Shown piece after piece: positions 23,177 to 35,860 of a stretch of 64,000 nucleotides of DNA (its first letter is position 1; the number at the start of each line of letters is the position of its first letter). Below the pieces are notes generated by a model. It was not told where the DNA came from, searched no databases, and saw nothing but the letters and a program-made list of their open reading frames with translations. A program made the position numbers and the translations under genes. This DNA comes from Porphyra umbilicalis (lineage: Eukaryota > Rhodophyta > Bangiophyceae > Bangiales > Bangiaceae), in NCBI GenBank assembly GCA_002049455.2, contig KV918820.1, forward strand, positions 124,001 through 188,000, read 5' to 3'.

Positions 23177-23545
23177 CGATTCTGGATCAACGACGCCCAA
23201 AGTGGATCACCAGAATCGTCGATTCCAGCTTGTTTGCCCATTGCTTTTTCTCCCCACGAACGCCGTTGCCTCGATTTATAGCCGAACAGGGAATAAACAT
23301 ACCTGCAGGAAGCTCTAGGGAAGAAGCTTCTTTTGGTGCCAGTTGCGCTCGTAGGCTCGAAAAAAAAGGGCAGTGATCGAAGGGGTGAGCGCACAAAGCA
23401 CTTCTCAGCGTCGAAGTGCCCGAAACATTACGGACCAAGTCGATCGATCGGGATCAAGCTCGCACCAGGTGGCGGCAGTGTGCGAGCGCGCGCGCTTTCT
23501 CGCGGCAGCGTCGGCACACTGTGCGGCACTGGCCATCGTCTCTCA
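23165..23545 (+). mobile_element. Partial TA-type element F (relative of E)
   Basis: It starts TTGTCCCTGACGCGATTC directly after a TA and stays similar to 766-1150 of element E. Shared features include a GGATCACC(a/g)GAATCGTCG stretch, an A-run near CTCGAAAAAAAA and clustered GATCGATCG. No opposite inverted terminus was found downstream, so it is truncated or its right end has diverged. It contains AATAAA (about 23292). Confidence 0.6.
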
Positions 23546-24077
23546 GCCGACAGGCTAAACGACAGTCCCGCCCGCTGCACTCTCCCGCTTTAACCTTCGC
23601 TCCCGCTCGGTCCTCCCCACTTGCCCAGCCTCATCACTTGCCAAGCGGCGCCTCAATATGATGCGTGTATACGAAAAACAGCGGCCTATCCTGCCGAGAA
23701 TGAATCTCCCGCCCCCGCCACCACTGTCTCCCTCGCCGCCGCCGCTGCTTCCCTCGCCCCCACCGCCCGCCACACTGCCTGCATTCTCTCAGTCCGCACA
23801 TGATGGCTCGACGGCGGTTAAAACCAGCATGCCGCCTCGTCGCCCGATGCCCCCCGCCCCGAACTCCGCCCCAGGTCCCACCTCATACCTCCCATATCGT
23901 ACCGACCCGCGACTGAGCACGGGGCAGCCGACAGTACAACGCCGTGCTCGCCGCCACCAGCGGAGCGGTCGCGTCCACATGGCGGCAATTAGGGTGCCAC
24001 TCGTCATGACAGGCACTGGCATTCCGCAACTGGCGCCCCCCCGTTGCCGCGGCCTCGCCCGCCGGTCGCCGCCCGCT
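23546..24077. other. Unassigned region before the repeat arrays
   Basis: A Pro/Ser-coding low-complexity stretch with no recognised gene. Confidence 0.35.
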
Positions 24078-24226
24078 GGCCATGCGTCGCCGCCCACTTG
24101 CCGCCCGTCGCCGCCCACTTGCCGCCCGTCGCCCCTCACTCGCCGCCCGTCGCCGCCCACTTGCCGCCCGTCGCCGCCCACTTGCCGCCCGTCGACGCCC
24201 ACTTGCCGCCCGCCGCCGCCCAATTC
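24078..24226 (+). repeat. 21-bp minisatellite
   Basis: About seven tandem copies of a 21-bp unit resembling CGCCCACTTGCCGCCCGTCGC, directly abutting the 164-bp satellite. The unit is a whole number of codons, and the open frames it creates are a by-product. Confidence 0.75.
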
Positions 24227-24235
24227 CCGCGACGC

Positions 24236-26062
24236 GACAAACGGATGGTGCGGGTGCAGACGAATGTCGGGCGTCCCCGAAACAATTCCGCATCCCTACC
24301 GGGCCGCGTGCACTGGCGGTCCGTGCGCGGAATTGGGTGGCCATGGAAGTATGTGGCCATAGGAGTCCACACCACGGGTACGGCGCGCGTCCCCGACGTG
24401 ACGAGCAGGTGGTGTGCGCGCAATCCAATGTCGGGCGTCCCCCCAACAATTCTGCATCCCCACAAGGCCGCGTGCACGGGTAACCTGTGCGCGGAATTGG
24501 GTGGCCATAGAAGTATGTGGCCATAGAAGTTCAATTCACGCGTTCGGCGTGCGTCCCCGACGCGACAAGCGGGTGGTGTAGGTGCGATCCAACGTGAGGC
24601 GTCCCCCCAACAATTCCGCATCCCTACCGGGCCGCGTGCACTGGTGGTCCGTGCGCAGAACTGGTCGGCCATAGAAGTATGTGGCCATAGAAGTCCTAAC
24701 CACGGGTACGCCGTGCGTCCCCGACGCGACAAGCGGGTGGTGTGGGTGCAAACCAATGTCGGGCGTCCCCCCAACAATTCCGCATCCCTACCGGGCCGCG
24801 TGCACTGGCGGTCCGTGCGCGGAATTGGGTGGCCATAGAAGTATGTGGCCATAGAAGTCCAAACAACGGGTGCGGCGTGCGTCCCCGATACGACAAGCGG
24901 GTGGTGCGGGTGCAGAAGAATGTCGGGCGTCCCCGAAACAGTTCCGGATCCCTACCGGGCAGCGTGCACTGGCGGTCCGTGCGCGGAATTGGGTGGCCAT
25001 GGAAGTATGTGGCCATAGGAGTCCAAACCACGGGTACGGCGTGCGTCCCCGACGTGACGGGCAGGTGGTGTGCGTGCAAACCAATGTCGGGCGTCCCCCC
25101 AACAATTCTGCATCCCCACAAGGCCGCGTGCACGGGTAACCTGTGCGCGGAATTGGGTGGCCATAGAAGTATGTGGCCATAGAAGTCCAAACCACGGGTA
25201 CGGCGTGCGTCACCTACGCGACAAGCGGGTGCTGCGGGTGCAAACCAATGTCGGGCGTCCCGCCAACAGTTCCGCATCCCTGCCGGGCCGCGTGCACTGG
25301 CGGTCCGTGCGCGGTATTGGGTGGCCATAGAAGTATGTGGCCATAGAAGTTCAATTCACGCGTTCGGCGTGCGTCCCCGACGCGACAGGTGGGTGGTGTG
25401 GGTGCAAACCAACGTCGGGCGTCCCCGCAACAGTTCCGCATCCCTACCGGGCCGCGTGCACTAGTGGTCCGTGCGCAGAACTGGTCGGCCATAGAAGTAT
25501 GTGGCCATAGAAGTCCTAACCACGGGTACGCCGTGCGTCCCCGACGCGACAAGCGGGTGGTGTGGGTGCAAACCAATGTCGGGCGTCCCCCCAACAATTC
25601 CGCATCCCTACCGGGCCGCGTGCACTGGCGGTCCGTGCGCGGAATTGGGTGGCCATAGAAGTATGTGGCCATAGAAGTCCTAACCACGGGTACGCCGTGC
25701 GTCCCCGACGCGACAAGCGGGTGGTGTGGGTGCAAACCAATGTCGGGCGTCCCCCCAACAATTCCGCATCCCTACCGGGCCGCGTGCACTGGCGGTCCGT
25801 GCGCGGAATTGGGTGGCCATAGAAGTATGTGGCCATAGAAGTCCAAACCACGGGTACGGCGTGCGTCCCCGACGCGACAAGCGGGTGCTGCGGATGCAAA
25901 CCAGTGTCGGGCGTCCCCCCAACAATTCCGCATCCCTGCCGGGCCGCGTGCACTGGCGGTCCGTGCGCGAAATTGGGTGGCCATAGAAGTATGTGGCCAT
26001 AGAAGTCCAAACCACGGGTACAGCGTGCCTCCCCGACGCGACAAGCGGGTGGTGTGGGTGCA
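24236..26062 (+). repeat. 164-bp satellite array, about 11 monomers
   Basis: The monomers contain GTGGCCATAGAAGTAT followed by a second GTGGCCATAGAAGT, then CGTCCCCGACGCGACAAGCG, ATGTCGGGCGTCCCC and CCGGGCCGCGTGCACTGG. The GGCCATAGAAGT marker recurs about every 164 bp from 24.33 to 25.99 kb. Variants recur at 4-monomer (about 658 bp) and 5-monomer (about 820 bp) distances, so there is higher-order organisation. The period is not a multiple of three, and long frames on both strands are artefacts. Confidence 0.9.
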
Positions 26063-27130
26063 AGGCGGTTTCACGCCTGAGTGCGGGTGCGGGTGCAGGG
26101 CGCGGGGTTAAGACCCGTGGTTGCGGCGGCGCGTCGGGCAGCACGTGCTGGGGTAACCGTTGTCGGTGCTATAAGGCGCCAGCTTCGTCTGGGCTTGGCT
26201 ACCCCGGCGACAGGACGACATTTGTGACGTGCGTCCGTGGTTTCGAGGGGGGGAAAAATACGCGGCCGGTTCACACCGTGTCTTGTGCGATGAGCCGGCG
26301 GTTGACGACACGGGGCGACCCCGTGTCATCGTGCTCGCGCACAGGTTGAGACCTAACGGCATTGCTTCAGTTAGGGCGCTCCACCTCGAGGTGGGCAACC
26401 GCAAGGTTGTGTTGTGCCACGGTGCGGGGGGGGTGGGGGGGGGGGAAAGCACAGCGGCCGAGGGCGACGTGCCCGGTGACGGCGCCGCGCCAAGGCGGAA
26501 AGGTCGGCGGTGCGGGCGGCGTGCCCGGCGGGGGCGACGCGAGGGCGGCAAGGCCGGCAACGCGGGCGGTGCGCCCGGCGGCAACGTGGAAGGCCGGCAA
26601 GGCCGGCGACGCGGGCGGCGTGCCCAGCGGCAAAGCGCAAGGGTGGCAAAGCCGGAGGCAAGGGTTAACACCTTGGGTACCCATCATCATGATTGACCCC
26701 GCCTGCATGGCGGTGGACGGCGGCAACGCGAACGGCGAGGCGCATATGGCTCACGCCGTTGCAGGCGAGGGGCGCAACGTGGATCGCTCCACGGCCCCAG
26801 AGATGTTGGGCCAGTTTCAGCCTTGCGGCTCGTACGACGCACACGTGGACCCTGTCGAGGTGGTCGACGGAATCCCCGGCCATCGCCGACCAGAATCCTT
26901 ACGACTATTGCGTCCGCAACCGCGCTCGCGCGCATACCCGGCGTATTCACGCGCGGTACGAGGCCCTGCCGGGCTTCGTTGACGTATTGGCCGAGCCCGG
27001 CACACGCAAACATGTTGGTGAACACGTGGCCGAGGTCCATGGGGACCCGTTCTTCGGGAACCGAGGGCCTCAGCGCCGTTTGGTTGGTGTTTGTCGTTCG
27101 ACATGATGTTTTCCACTCTTCCGTTTCCTG
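26063..27130. other. Unassigned region with a ~50-bp tandem repeat
   Basis: About 26490-26650 holds three imperfect 49-50 bp copies (GGCGACGCGGGCGGCGTGCCC-like). The rest has no recognisable gene. Frames at 26.8-27.1 kb on both strands look moderately coding-like, but I recognise nothing in them. Confidence 0.35.
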
Positions 27131-27801
27131 TTAATCATCATAGCAACGAAGAGAGTGGCAGGCCAGCATGGTCCATGGTGTGGGATTCGTTTTCCTTGCA
27201 TCTGTTGATAAAAGTACTTGGTACTCGAAACATGCGCGTATGGCGGTAGCGTACCAACTGGTGTTGGTGAATTGTGGGATGACCACAGTTGCTTCCCCGG
27301 TGGTTGTCACCAGGCGTCTAAGGATCGAGTCCAAGTGCGGTACCAGTGGTACGAAGAACCCGTTGGGGAGTACCGGTACCAAGGAATCGGTTCCGATCAG
27401 TGTCGCTTGCGCGGATCTTGGCCTCACATGTCTGTAGGGGCCATACTCACGGCTCAGCCGAGGAATATGCCGCAAGGAAAGTTGTGGGTCACACGCAAAG
27501 CTGCGAGTCATTGAGGGTCAAGTTGACTTAAGCCACGAGACAGGAATTACTTCCTTAATTGCGGCGTCGGTATTTACGTCCGCCCACGAGACATTGGCAC
27601 GGATAACTCCGGCACTGGTAACATGGACATGTTGGATAGTGGGTATCCACGTGGGGTCCATGACCATGTTGGCCAGGGTTGTGAGCCCGACTTGTCGGCG
27701 ACTTTGCCGTGTAGGCGTTTGCACAATCGTACCCCGGTATTGCTGATCCCTGAATTTCGTCCAGGGGGACAGAGACAGAGACTGACTGTGAAGAACATCA
27801 C
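27131..27801 (-). mobile_element. Degraded retroelement-like fragment (possibly DIRS/YR type)
   Basis: Minus-strand coding-like sequence includes a segment of the form GEATVVIPQFTNTSWY with a downstream PWTMLACHSL. It resembles the region after RNase H in tyrosine-recombinase (DIRS/Ngaro) retrotransposons. The match rests on a few residues. The fragment is short, broken and old, and no recombinase is visible. Confidence 0.25.
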
Positions 27802-28050
27802 TCTATTTGTCTAAAACGACATAAAGAGGGCAACGAAGCCAATTGAAAGCCCGCATTCGGTGCCAGGACCTTGAATCCAGCAGAACGCACTGTTTGTTGC
27901 CGCTTGATCCGATCTTGTTGGCACGGAGCAAGCTGCCCACGCGAGATCTTCAGATTTTCTTCTGTCTCCTCGCCAGAAGTGCAGAAACAAGAGGAGCTGA
28001 TGTCGATTTCCAGGCGGGATGGGCACATGTAAGCAATCCGGAGCACCAAG

Positions 28051-31000
28051 TCAGTCCCAGGGGCGCATCTGATTGGTGGAGAGAGTCGGTACGCGAGTCA
28101 GTCTCTGTCTCCCAGGACAAAATTCGGGGATCAGCATTACATGTTTCTTCTTCTGTCGAAGAAAATGCACAGCCATGTTGCGGGGGAGGTTCTTCAGGGG
28201 CTCCCAGGTATCGTCCTCCCACCCGTAGTCGAACCAGCGCACCGTAGCGCTTTCGGTGTCACCCGTCTGGCAGAAGCCTAGGAGTTTGTCAATCACGTAC
28301 TCGTCGGCGGTTGCCGGGGGTGTCTTGCGTTGGTCTTGACCATCCAGCAGGGGGTGAGGCACCGTGTCCGTCGTCGTTGGGCGAGGAGCTGGAGTGACGT
28401 GGTCACTGCTGACGCGTTTTTCCTCCCCGTCAATGTCAATGACGAACGGGGAGGCATCCGCATCCGCGTCGACGATAACGAAGTGTCCAATGGCCTCGCT
28501 TTGCAGCTTGTTTTGCTGATCGTGGTTGGCCGCATTGATAGAAGTTGCTGATCTTGACGTCCGCACTACGGGTTGCGACCCGGTGGTCGAAGTGGCGTTT
28601 GTAACGTTGTTGCGTCTCACGCAAGGCCTCAGCTACGACAGGGATCTGTCTGCGAAGGCGGGCCACTAATTTTCGTTAGCGAGTTAGGGGTGACCCATCA
28701 TTGAGCGTTCCCTTAATGGCCAGCGGCGTGCCCCGGGGCAAGTTGCGAACCATGAGGTTCGGGATCCATCGTTGGATAACAAGATCGAATGGAGCGATTC
28801 CCGTAGACCGGTGCGGTTGATTATTATACGCCATGGTGATTACCGGGAGTAGCTCGTCCCATCGTGATGGGTCATCAGCGACGTAGTGTCGCAGCTGAGT
28901 CGCCATGGTCCGGTTGTACCGTTCAACTTGCCCATTGGTTCGGGACTTATACGCCGTTGTACGAACCGCTTCAATGCCAAGCTTTTTCATCACAGCGATG
29001 AAGAAGTTCGACATGAACTGGGGCCCTTGGTCCGACAGGATCCGGTCCGGGGGCCCGTAGGCGGACACCCACGCATCGATGATGGCTGACGCCACGAACA
29101 TGGCCGTAATTCGTCGGAAGACGACACACTTGGTGAGCTTGCCGAGGCGGTCGGTATTAACGAAGATGAAGCGACTGCCCTTCTTGGAGGCCGGTATGGG
29201 CTTAAGGATGTCAACGGACAGCTTCTTAAGGGGCTCCGTAGCCGCGAACAGCGTCAGGGGCGTGGTATTTCGCCGCAAGGCGAGGCGGTTTTGAGCACAA
29301 TTTGTGCTCTTGGTGATGGTGGTGTGGATGTCCGTCACCATCAAAGGCCAGTAATATGCTTTTCGCATGGTGTAATACATCCGGCTCATACCAGGATGGG
29401 CCGCTACGGTTGCGTGATGCTCCAGGGTCAAGATGCGTTCGCGTAACGACTTGGGTATGACCAATTGGTTGCCGTAAGGCGTCCGGCGATACAGAGCGTG
29501 ATGCCCGTTGCGGAAGAAAGCCTGTGCCGTTCCATATTCCACGCGAGTGGACATCTCGACACAGTAGTCGTCCGGTTGCTGTGCTTCGACAACGTCGTCG
29601 AGCTTCGCCGTTTCGGGTGTGTCGGTACCCTTGTACCTCCCCGTCCTTAAGCCGTTGGCCGTATCGACCAATACCAGGCAAGGTACATCGTCGTGGATAT
29701 TTGCTGTCGGTGCCACCGTGGAGGCACGCGACAGGAAGTCGGGCAAGTAGTGCGATGCACCCGGTCTGTACATCAAATCGAATGTGTATTCGGAAAAGGC
29801 GAAGTTGTCATCGCTTTAAGCGTCCGCTTGAGTCGGTCGTGCTGTAGATCCAGCTTAGTGCTTGGTGATCCGTTTGGATGGGGAACCGTTGCCCATGGAG
29901 GAAGTGCCTCAGTTTTGGGACAGCCCAGACGACGCCGAAACATTCGCGCTCCGTGGTGGAGTAGTTTTGCTCTTCAGCAGTGCGTCCTCGGCTCCAGTAT
30001 GCGACAGGGCGAAGCAGTTCACCCGGTTCCTCTTGGAGGAGGGTACACCCGACTTTATCGGCACATGCGTCAACGGCGACGACGAAATCCGGTTGGCCTT
30101 TGGCACGGCAAGTACCGGTGGGCTCAATATTGCGTTACGAAGGTCTTCGAATGTGGCGACGGCTGCGTCTGTAGGCGGCGGTAGATCCGGTGCGATCTCG
30201 GCCCTAGTCAGGGCGTTCAGGGGCTGTGCTCGTTTGGCAAAGCCCTTGACAACGCGTCGATAGACGCTGCACATGCCCAAGAAGCTTTTCAGCTCGGTCT
30301 TTGTCGTGGGAAACTTGGCATGCTTCAGATCATCAACGTTCTTGTTATGCACGTGCAGATGCCCTGGGCGGACAATGTGTCCAAGGTACTCAGCGTCGTC
30401 GGAGAACCGTGTGCACTTTTACAAGTTCAGGGTAGCCCCGGCTTTGCGGAGGCGGTGCAGAACCGTGTCAACGTCTTTGACGTGTTGTTCCGCGCTCGTG
30501 GAGAAGATGACAACATCGTCTAAGTAGACGAGGCATATCTTCCAATTCAAGCCCGAGAGGATAATATCCAAGGCACGCTAGAAGGTTGCAGGTGCGTGCG
30601 TCAAACCGAATGGCATGGATAACCAGTGGTGTATTGCACAGTGCGTTGTGAACGCCGTCTTCTCTTGGTAGTCCTTGCGCATGGGCACTGGCCAGTACCC
30701 CGCGGTGCAGTCGAGAGACGTGATCACCCGGGCATTTCCAGAGGAGTCAAGGCAGTCCTCTATTCGAGAAAAGGGATAAGCATCAATCTTGGTGATGTTG
30801 TTCAGCCAACGATAGTCGACACAGAATCGGGCTTTGCCGGTCTTCTTTGGTACTATTACCACTGGGCTCGCCCAAGCACTGTGGCTGAGAGAAATGACGT
30901 TGAGCTTCAACGTTTTGCTGATCTGGTCAGAGATGATCTGCCAATCGAACGGCCCGGTCTGGTAGAGTTATGCCCGTATGGGCAGAGCGTCGGGGGCGGT

Positions 31001-33284
31001 AGCGATGGCGTGCTCCGTAGCACGAATGACACCCAGGGTTCCATCCCACATAGACGATTGCGTCTGGAGCATGTCACGAATCTGCTTGTGCAGGTACTCG
31101 GGAGCCTCACTGAGGTCAAGGTCCTCGAGTAGGTCGCGACTTGTGTCGGCCAATGAAGTATCGGTTCCATCCTTTGGTCTTTTGTCATACAAGACGGCCG
31201 ACAACATCGGCCCTTGGTAGGGTTCCGCGAAGCTCAAGGTTGAGGTCTTGAGAACGATGACTTGGTCCTTGCCGAAGTTGCATAACTTGACTAAGAAGGG
31301 TTCATCAGGTTTGACGGTGGCAAAGCCGCGGGCGACTGCCATTGACTTGTGGGAGCATAACCAAGTGCTCTGTGTGATGGTAACCATACCGGGGGTGTCG
31401 CATGTCGCCATGATCCACTCCTTTTTGTTTCCGTTGACACGAACCTGCTTGTAGGCTCGCACCCTCACGGGTTTATCTTGCCAGTGGCGGTCCCAGGCAC
31501 TGCCGTTTAGACAAGCCAAGATCGGCGTTGGTCGAGGCAGTTTCTCCGTGCAGCGCACGTGTTCCTGCCAGACGATCTGAAGCAAACGCGGCAAGATCGC
31601 CTCGATATTTTGTTCAATGAATTCGATGCCAAGGATGCACGGGACTGACAAGTTGTCGGGAACGAGGAAGCAATCGAAGAAACGCACACCTCCGGTGTCT
31701 ACATACAGATGTGTGGCATTCTTTGTCACGAGACGCTTGTTTTTTGCGTCTCTGATACGCGGAATCGTGGTTAACTTCTCGGCGTAAGCCATCCCCTTCG
31801 TACGGAGAACACCCGTTCGCACTGTTTCACCCCGGCACCCATGTCCAGGACATGGCGACAGCTCCGCATCACACGCATGCATGGGCCAAGCTTGGCGGCG
31901 ATCTCTTAGTGCCGTACGGCACGGCGCAACAATCTCGTCACTGTACACTTTCGCGTCCCGCCGGACAACCCTAAGTCGGCCACCCGGCCTAGGCGTTTTT
32001 CGAGTCCTCGACGGCTTCGGCCGGATATTCGATCGCGTAGTCCTCGGTGTCTCCGTCTGCAATGGCGTGAAAACCGACAGGTGGTTGGCGACGTTCGCGA
32101 GGGCGATGCGGCTCGGCACATTGTGCAGCAAGGGAACCAGGCTTGTTACAGTTGTAACAGATGTCAGCCCGATTGGCTTGCGGGACGGCGGTCCGAGGGG
32201 GCAGCGGGGTGCGAACCGGTTTGAACGATCGTTCCGTCGTCGTCCTCTGGTCCTGTTTCGCGTAAGCGACTTCGATAGCCGTTGGGCGGGTCATCGTGAG
32301 CTGCAGGCGCAGCTTGTGGGTGCCTTCCAAGACTTGGAAGGCAGGCTCCCGTGAACGGCTGTTGCCCGTGGCACGCCCCTTCCAAACGTTTATTGAGACG
32401 GTGCGATCGTTGTGCCTCTTTCGGCGTGTACGTCAGTTGACGTCGGATGAGGAAGTACGTCCTGCAGTCCAGAAGGGTCTTGAAGCGGCTATTAGCCGGG
32501 CGGATCTTCTTGATCCTGTCGTCGTTCACAAGAAGCTCCTTCTGTTTGGTGGGGGTCGCTGAGCGCTTGCGTGCTGTTGCGTCCGACTCTCTTGAGCTGT
32601 CGCTCGGCAAGTACCCACTTGGGGGTGACGGCGGGCCTAGCGGCCCGTAGCCATCGTCCGAAGAGGACATGTCCGTCGCGTTGGGGTTGTCGTCGTCCGA
32701 CGACGTCCAGTTCGACCCGGAGGCAGAAGCATCGGAAGATGAGGAGGGCACGGAGTTAGCCGGATCGTCTTTGCGGACGGACTTGCCTCTCGTCACCTTG
32801 CTTGTATTCTCGACGATCTTCGTCTTGTCACCCGACTGACGGCGAGACTTAGCCACCAGGCGTTCTCCTCGTGGGAGTCGATCTTGCGCAGGGCCTCGAC
32901 GTCGTCGACCAACTTGTCATTGGCTCGTGCCAGAGACTCGTTAGTCTGTTCTTGAGCCGCCAGGCGTTGTTGAAGTGCTTTAACGGCGGCGTTCAGGTTC
33001 TTCACCACCTGCAACTGCCCGGAGGCGGCTTGATACGTAGGGACGGAAGGAGAAGGAGCACCATCCGTTGGGGCGTCGGAGGCGGCAGGATTGCCTTGTC
33101 CCCCGCCCGGCGGCCGGTAGCCAGCTGGCAACTTGCCGTCTCTGACGCGCCGATTGCCGCCGGTTTCACCAGAAGACATACTGGGACCTAAACAAAGTGT
33201 TCTGTCATAGAAAACGCCCTGCGCGCCAACGTCGAAGATCACAACCGTGATGCCTCCGGCACCACTCCCACAAGTCGCTGACAA
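28051..33284 (-). mobile_element. Ty3/gypsy chromovirus fossil
   Basis: A minus-strand LTR-retrotransposon internal region in canonical order. gag with a zinc-knuckle-like segment lies at about 32.1-33.3 kb and the protease/linker region at about 31-32.1. Reverse transcriptase (VDYRWLNN, MPFGLTHAPATF) is at about 30.5-30.9 and RNase H at about 29.9-30.4. Integrase with an HHCC-type N-terminus and a DDE core is at about 28.7-29.8, and a C-terminal chromodomain (WEPLKNLP) at about 28.1-28.4. The order RT-RH-IN plus chromodomain places it in the chromoviruses. It is broken, with roughly five interruptions, so it is an old copy. No matching pair of long terminal repeats could be identified. Its GC is lower than its surroundings. 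Confidence 0.85.
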
Positions 33285-34690
33285 ACGCCCCGCGCGCCAA
33301 GCGACCGTATCGACACCGTCACAATGCCACGAGGCAGCGAGAAAGTTCCCTGGAACATCGCGCCGCGAGGCACGATGAAGGCAAGGGTATCCCCTTCTGC
33401 TCCACCAAATGTGGTATTAATAACGTTAGATCAAATACCTGTGTATTCAGACCGACCGTAGCCAAGCAATGCAACGAGTTTTATCGCCGTCGCGGCGAGG
33501 AAGAAAGAGCTTTTGTTGGAGGGCATCCGATGGGGATTCGGGTGGTGCCGACAACGGCAACCTCGGACCCATGGTGATTTAGTACAAACAAGGGCACTGG
33601 TCGATCGACCGTCCGATCACAAGTAATCTTAATGAGTGCCGGCAGACACATAAGACAGGCAAACAGAAAAACAATAAAAAGTGAGCAATGCGAAAGGAAC
33701 CTCCTAAAGGACGTGCTTCAGCCCATTTCGCACAGTACGTGGGCTTTGGCCAGTCAAGGGACTTACCGGTGGCAATTTGCCAATTGCGGGCGAAGATATG
33801 CTACACGGGTCATGCGATCACTCGTGGTTGTGGCACCACAGCACACCCACCCCCAGCCCAGGGGGCGATCGTGCCGTGCGCCCGGTAGTCCCGAGCCCGG
33901 AACCCGGAAGAAAACGTCAGAACCGCCAACACACAACTGGCGTGGCCAGGTACACCCCGACGAGCACGACACAGCACTGTTGGAGCCGAATGTTTACTTG
34001 GTGGGCGAACGGGGTCGGGGCCAGCACCGCAGACCTCCCCCCTTATATACCCTCAGGGACCCCGCCCAGAACACGCAAAAAAGGGTCCCAACATAGACAC
34101 GCACCCAGACCCACCAGGGCCACCCACTCCCACTGGGAGTGGAAGGTAGTAAACCACGCATCGCTCCCACGCAAACGAAGCCCATTCAGTAAGCAAGGCG
34201 TAAGTACCAAAACATTAGCGCTGGATGAAAACCTAGAACGATTAGGAAGATGTATCGGATACCCGATTTGGGTGTATATTTCCGAACTTCGGTACTAAAG
34301 CAAGTCGCTCGTTAAGCCGATACCTGGGTCACATAGTTAGCGACCGATTGATCCAGACCACGAGACTGGCGGATGCCGTCGGCGTGATCCGGACAGACGG
34401 TCCAGTGCTTTGAAAGCGAGGGATCATTTCGGATGCCTTGTTGGCATTTTCGACAAAACACGTGTGACCAACGGCACGAGAGCAACAACGGAGAGCCGTG
34501 CACGGAGACAGCTCCCGGAAGTCGTGAAACGACTTGGCAAGGTCAATTCTGCCCTGCCGTGTATGTATGCAAATGGTATTTTGCTGACAAAAGAGCTTCC
34601 AGCCAATGGATGGTCGACAATCCTAATGTCCGAGTCGCTGGGGTCTTAACTGGGCGTGCAACACTGACACACCCTCGCTTGTGGAAGCGA
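33285..34690 (-). other. Upstream flank of the chromovirus, possible LTR region
   Basis: No host gene seen. On the minus strand a TATATAA box (about 34043-34050) sits about 750 bp upstream of gag, consistent with a promoter in a 5' LTR. No copy was found at the other end, so LTR identity is only inferred. Confidence 0.3.
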
Positions 34691-34692
34691 AT

Positions 34693-34820
34693 GCAGATTG
34701 CCGCCTCTGAATCGGAGAGCAAGTTCCCTGGCCTTCAGGACAGGGTGCTCTCAAAGTGTAGGGATGCACACATATACTTAGATGAAGGGACTTGCTCTCG
34801 TTTCAGAGGTGGCAGTCTGC
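34693..34820. repeat. Imperfect inverted repeat (foldback)
   Basis: 34693-34729 (GCAGATTGCCGCCTCTGAAT...) pairs with 34786-34820 (...TTCAGAGGTGGCAGTCTGC) across a loop of about 56 nt that holds the terminal sequence of element G copy 2. Confidence 0.7.
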
Positions 34821-35520
34821 TTTCGTGTCGTCAGGGATCTGAGGGCGTGTCAGTGCTGTAAGACTCGCGATGACGCTAAAAGCATCATCGCGCGCGTGGA
34901 GCTACGTGGCTGAGAAGGATAGTCCTGCCACAGGGGTCACAGGGCCCGGACGGCGCCTGCCCCCCTGCCCCCCCCACCGCCCCGAGTTGCGCGCGGCGAC
35001 CGCGCGCAGCGACGACCGGGGTTCGACACGCCGTCGATGACCCGCGAATGATCGTGCCGGCGCGCCTGCTTCTGTTGCGGCTGCGCGTCAGCGGTTGCTG
35101 ACGCCATTTACCGGCGCGGTATGAGGCGCCCCATCGCGCGGCGGTCAGTCCCACCCGCCCGCCCGTGCGCCTAGTCGGCCGCCCCGTCCGCCGTGCGCAT
35201 GTTTGCTGCGCGACGGAGTGACGGCCTGGCCCGTGGCCGTTGCGCGACACCGTCGAGCCGCCGCCGCTGCGGTGGCAGAGGCGGCACCCCTGACCACGTC
35301 CGACGCCCCCCCCGCCACGACAATGTGGCTGTACGTGCCCCTGTGCGCGCTCGCGGCCATGGAGCCGGATGGCGTGCCCGGCGTTGATGCGTCGCCGAGC
35401 GCACCACCGCTCTGAAGGCCAGGTTATTGCACGCACATGCCTGGAATTCGTGAATGTAAGTACATGTGTGCATCACTACTTTTTGAGAGCACCCTGTCGT
35501 GAAGGACAGGGAATTTACTT
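34715..35520 (-). mobile_element. Long-inverted-repeat element G, copy 2
   Basis: Ends at about 34715-34785 and 35450-35520 are inverted copies sharing TTCCCTG(g/t)CCTTCA, GACAGGGTGCTCTCAAA and GATGCACACAT(a/g)TACTTA. The body matches 641-765 plus 1971-2545 in reverse orientation and carries the empty TA site of element E (35332-35333). No transposase. The long terminal repeats of about 60-70 bp recall Mutator-like or foldback MITEs; no target-site duplication was fixed. Confidence 0.65.
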
Positions 35521-35860
35521 TTCACAAGCCGCTTGATTTGGATCACATCGAAATGACTTAACATCTCCGGCGAGTCCCTGAAGCTTTCCTTGATTTGCAA
35601 GAACCTGTAGTGGGTGCGCAGATGCGAAGACCTGCTATCTCGGCTACCTCTTAATAGCACACCCAACAACGTCTTCCCCAAGTCCGAATGTGCATACGTG
35701 TCACAAATATGTCTCCGGCGTGTCTCAATTTCGGCTCTTGGGGTTGGGGACGGCTGCACTGCAACGTCGGGCACCCCAAATCGAAGAGAGAAAACCCGAA
35801 TCTAGTTCATTGGAATCACATAAGTACACACAGATTGAGCGGGCAGAAAATGGGGGGTGA

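Noticed and set aside
24236-26062. Possible CRISPR array or repeat-protein gene
   Set aside because: Whole 164-bp monomers are repeated without unique spacers, and the period is not a multiple of three, so neither fits.
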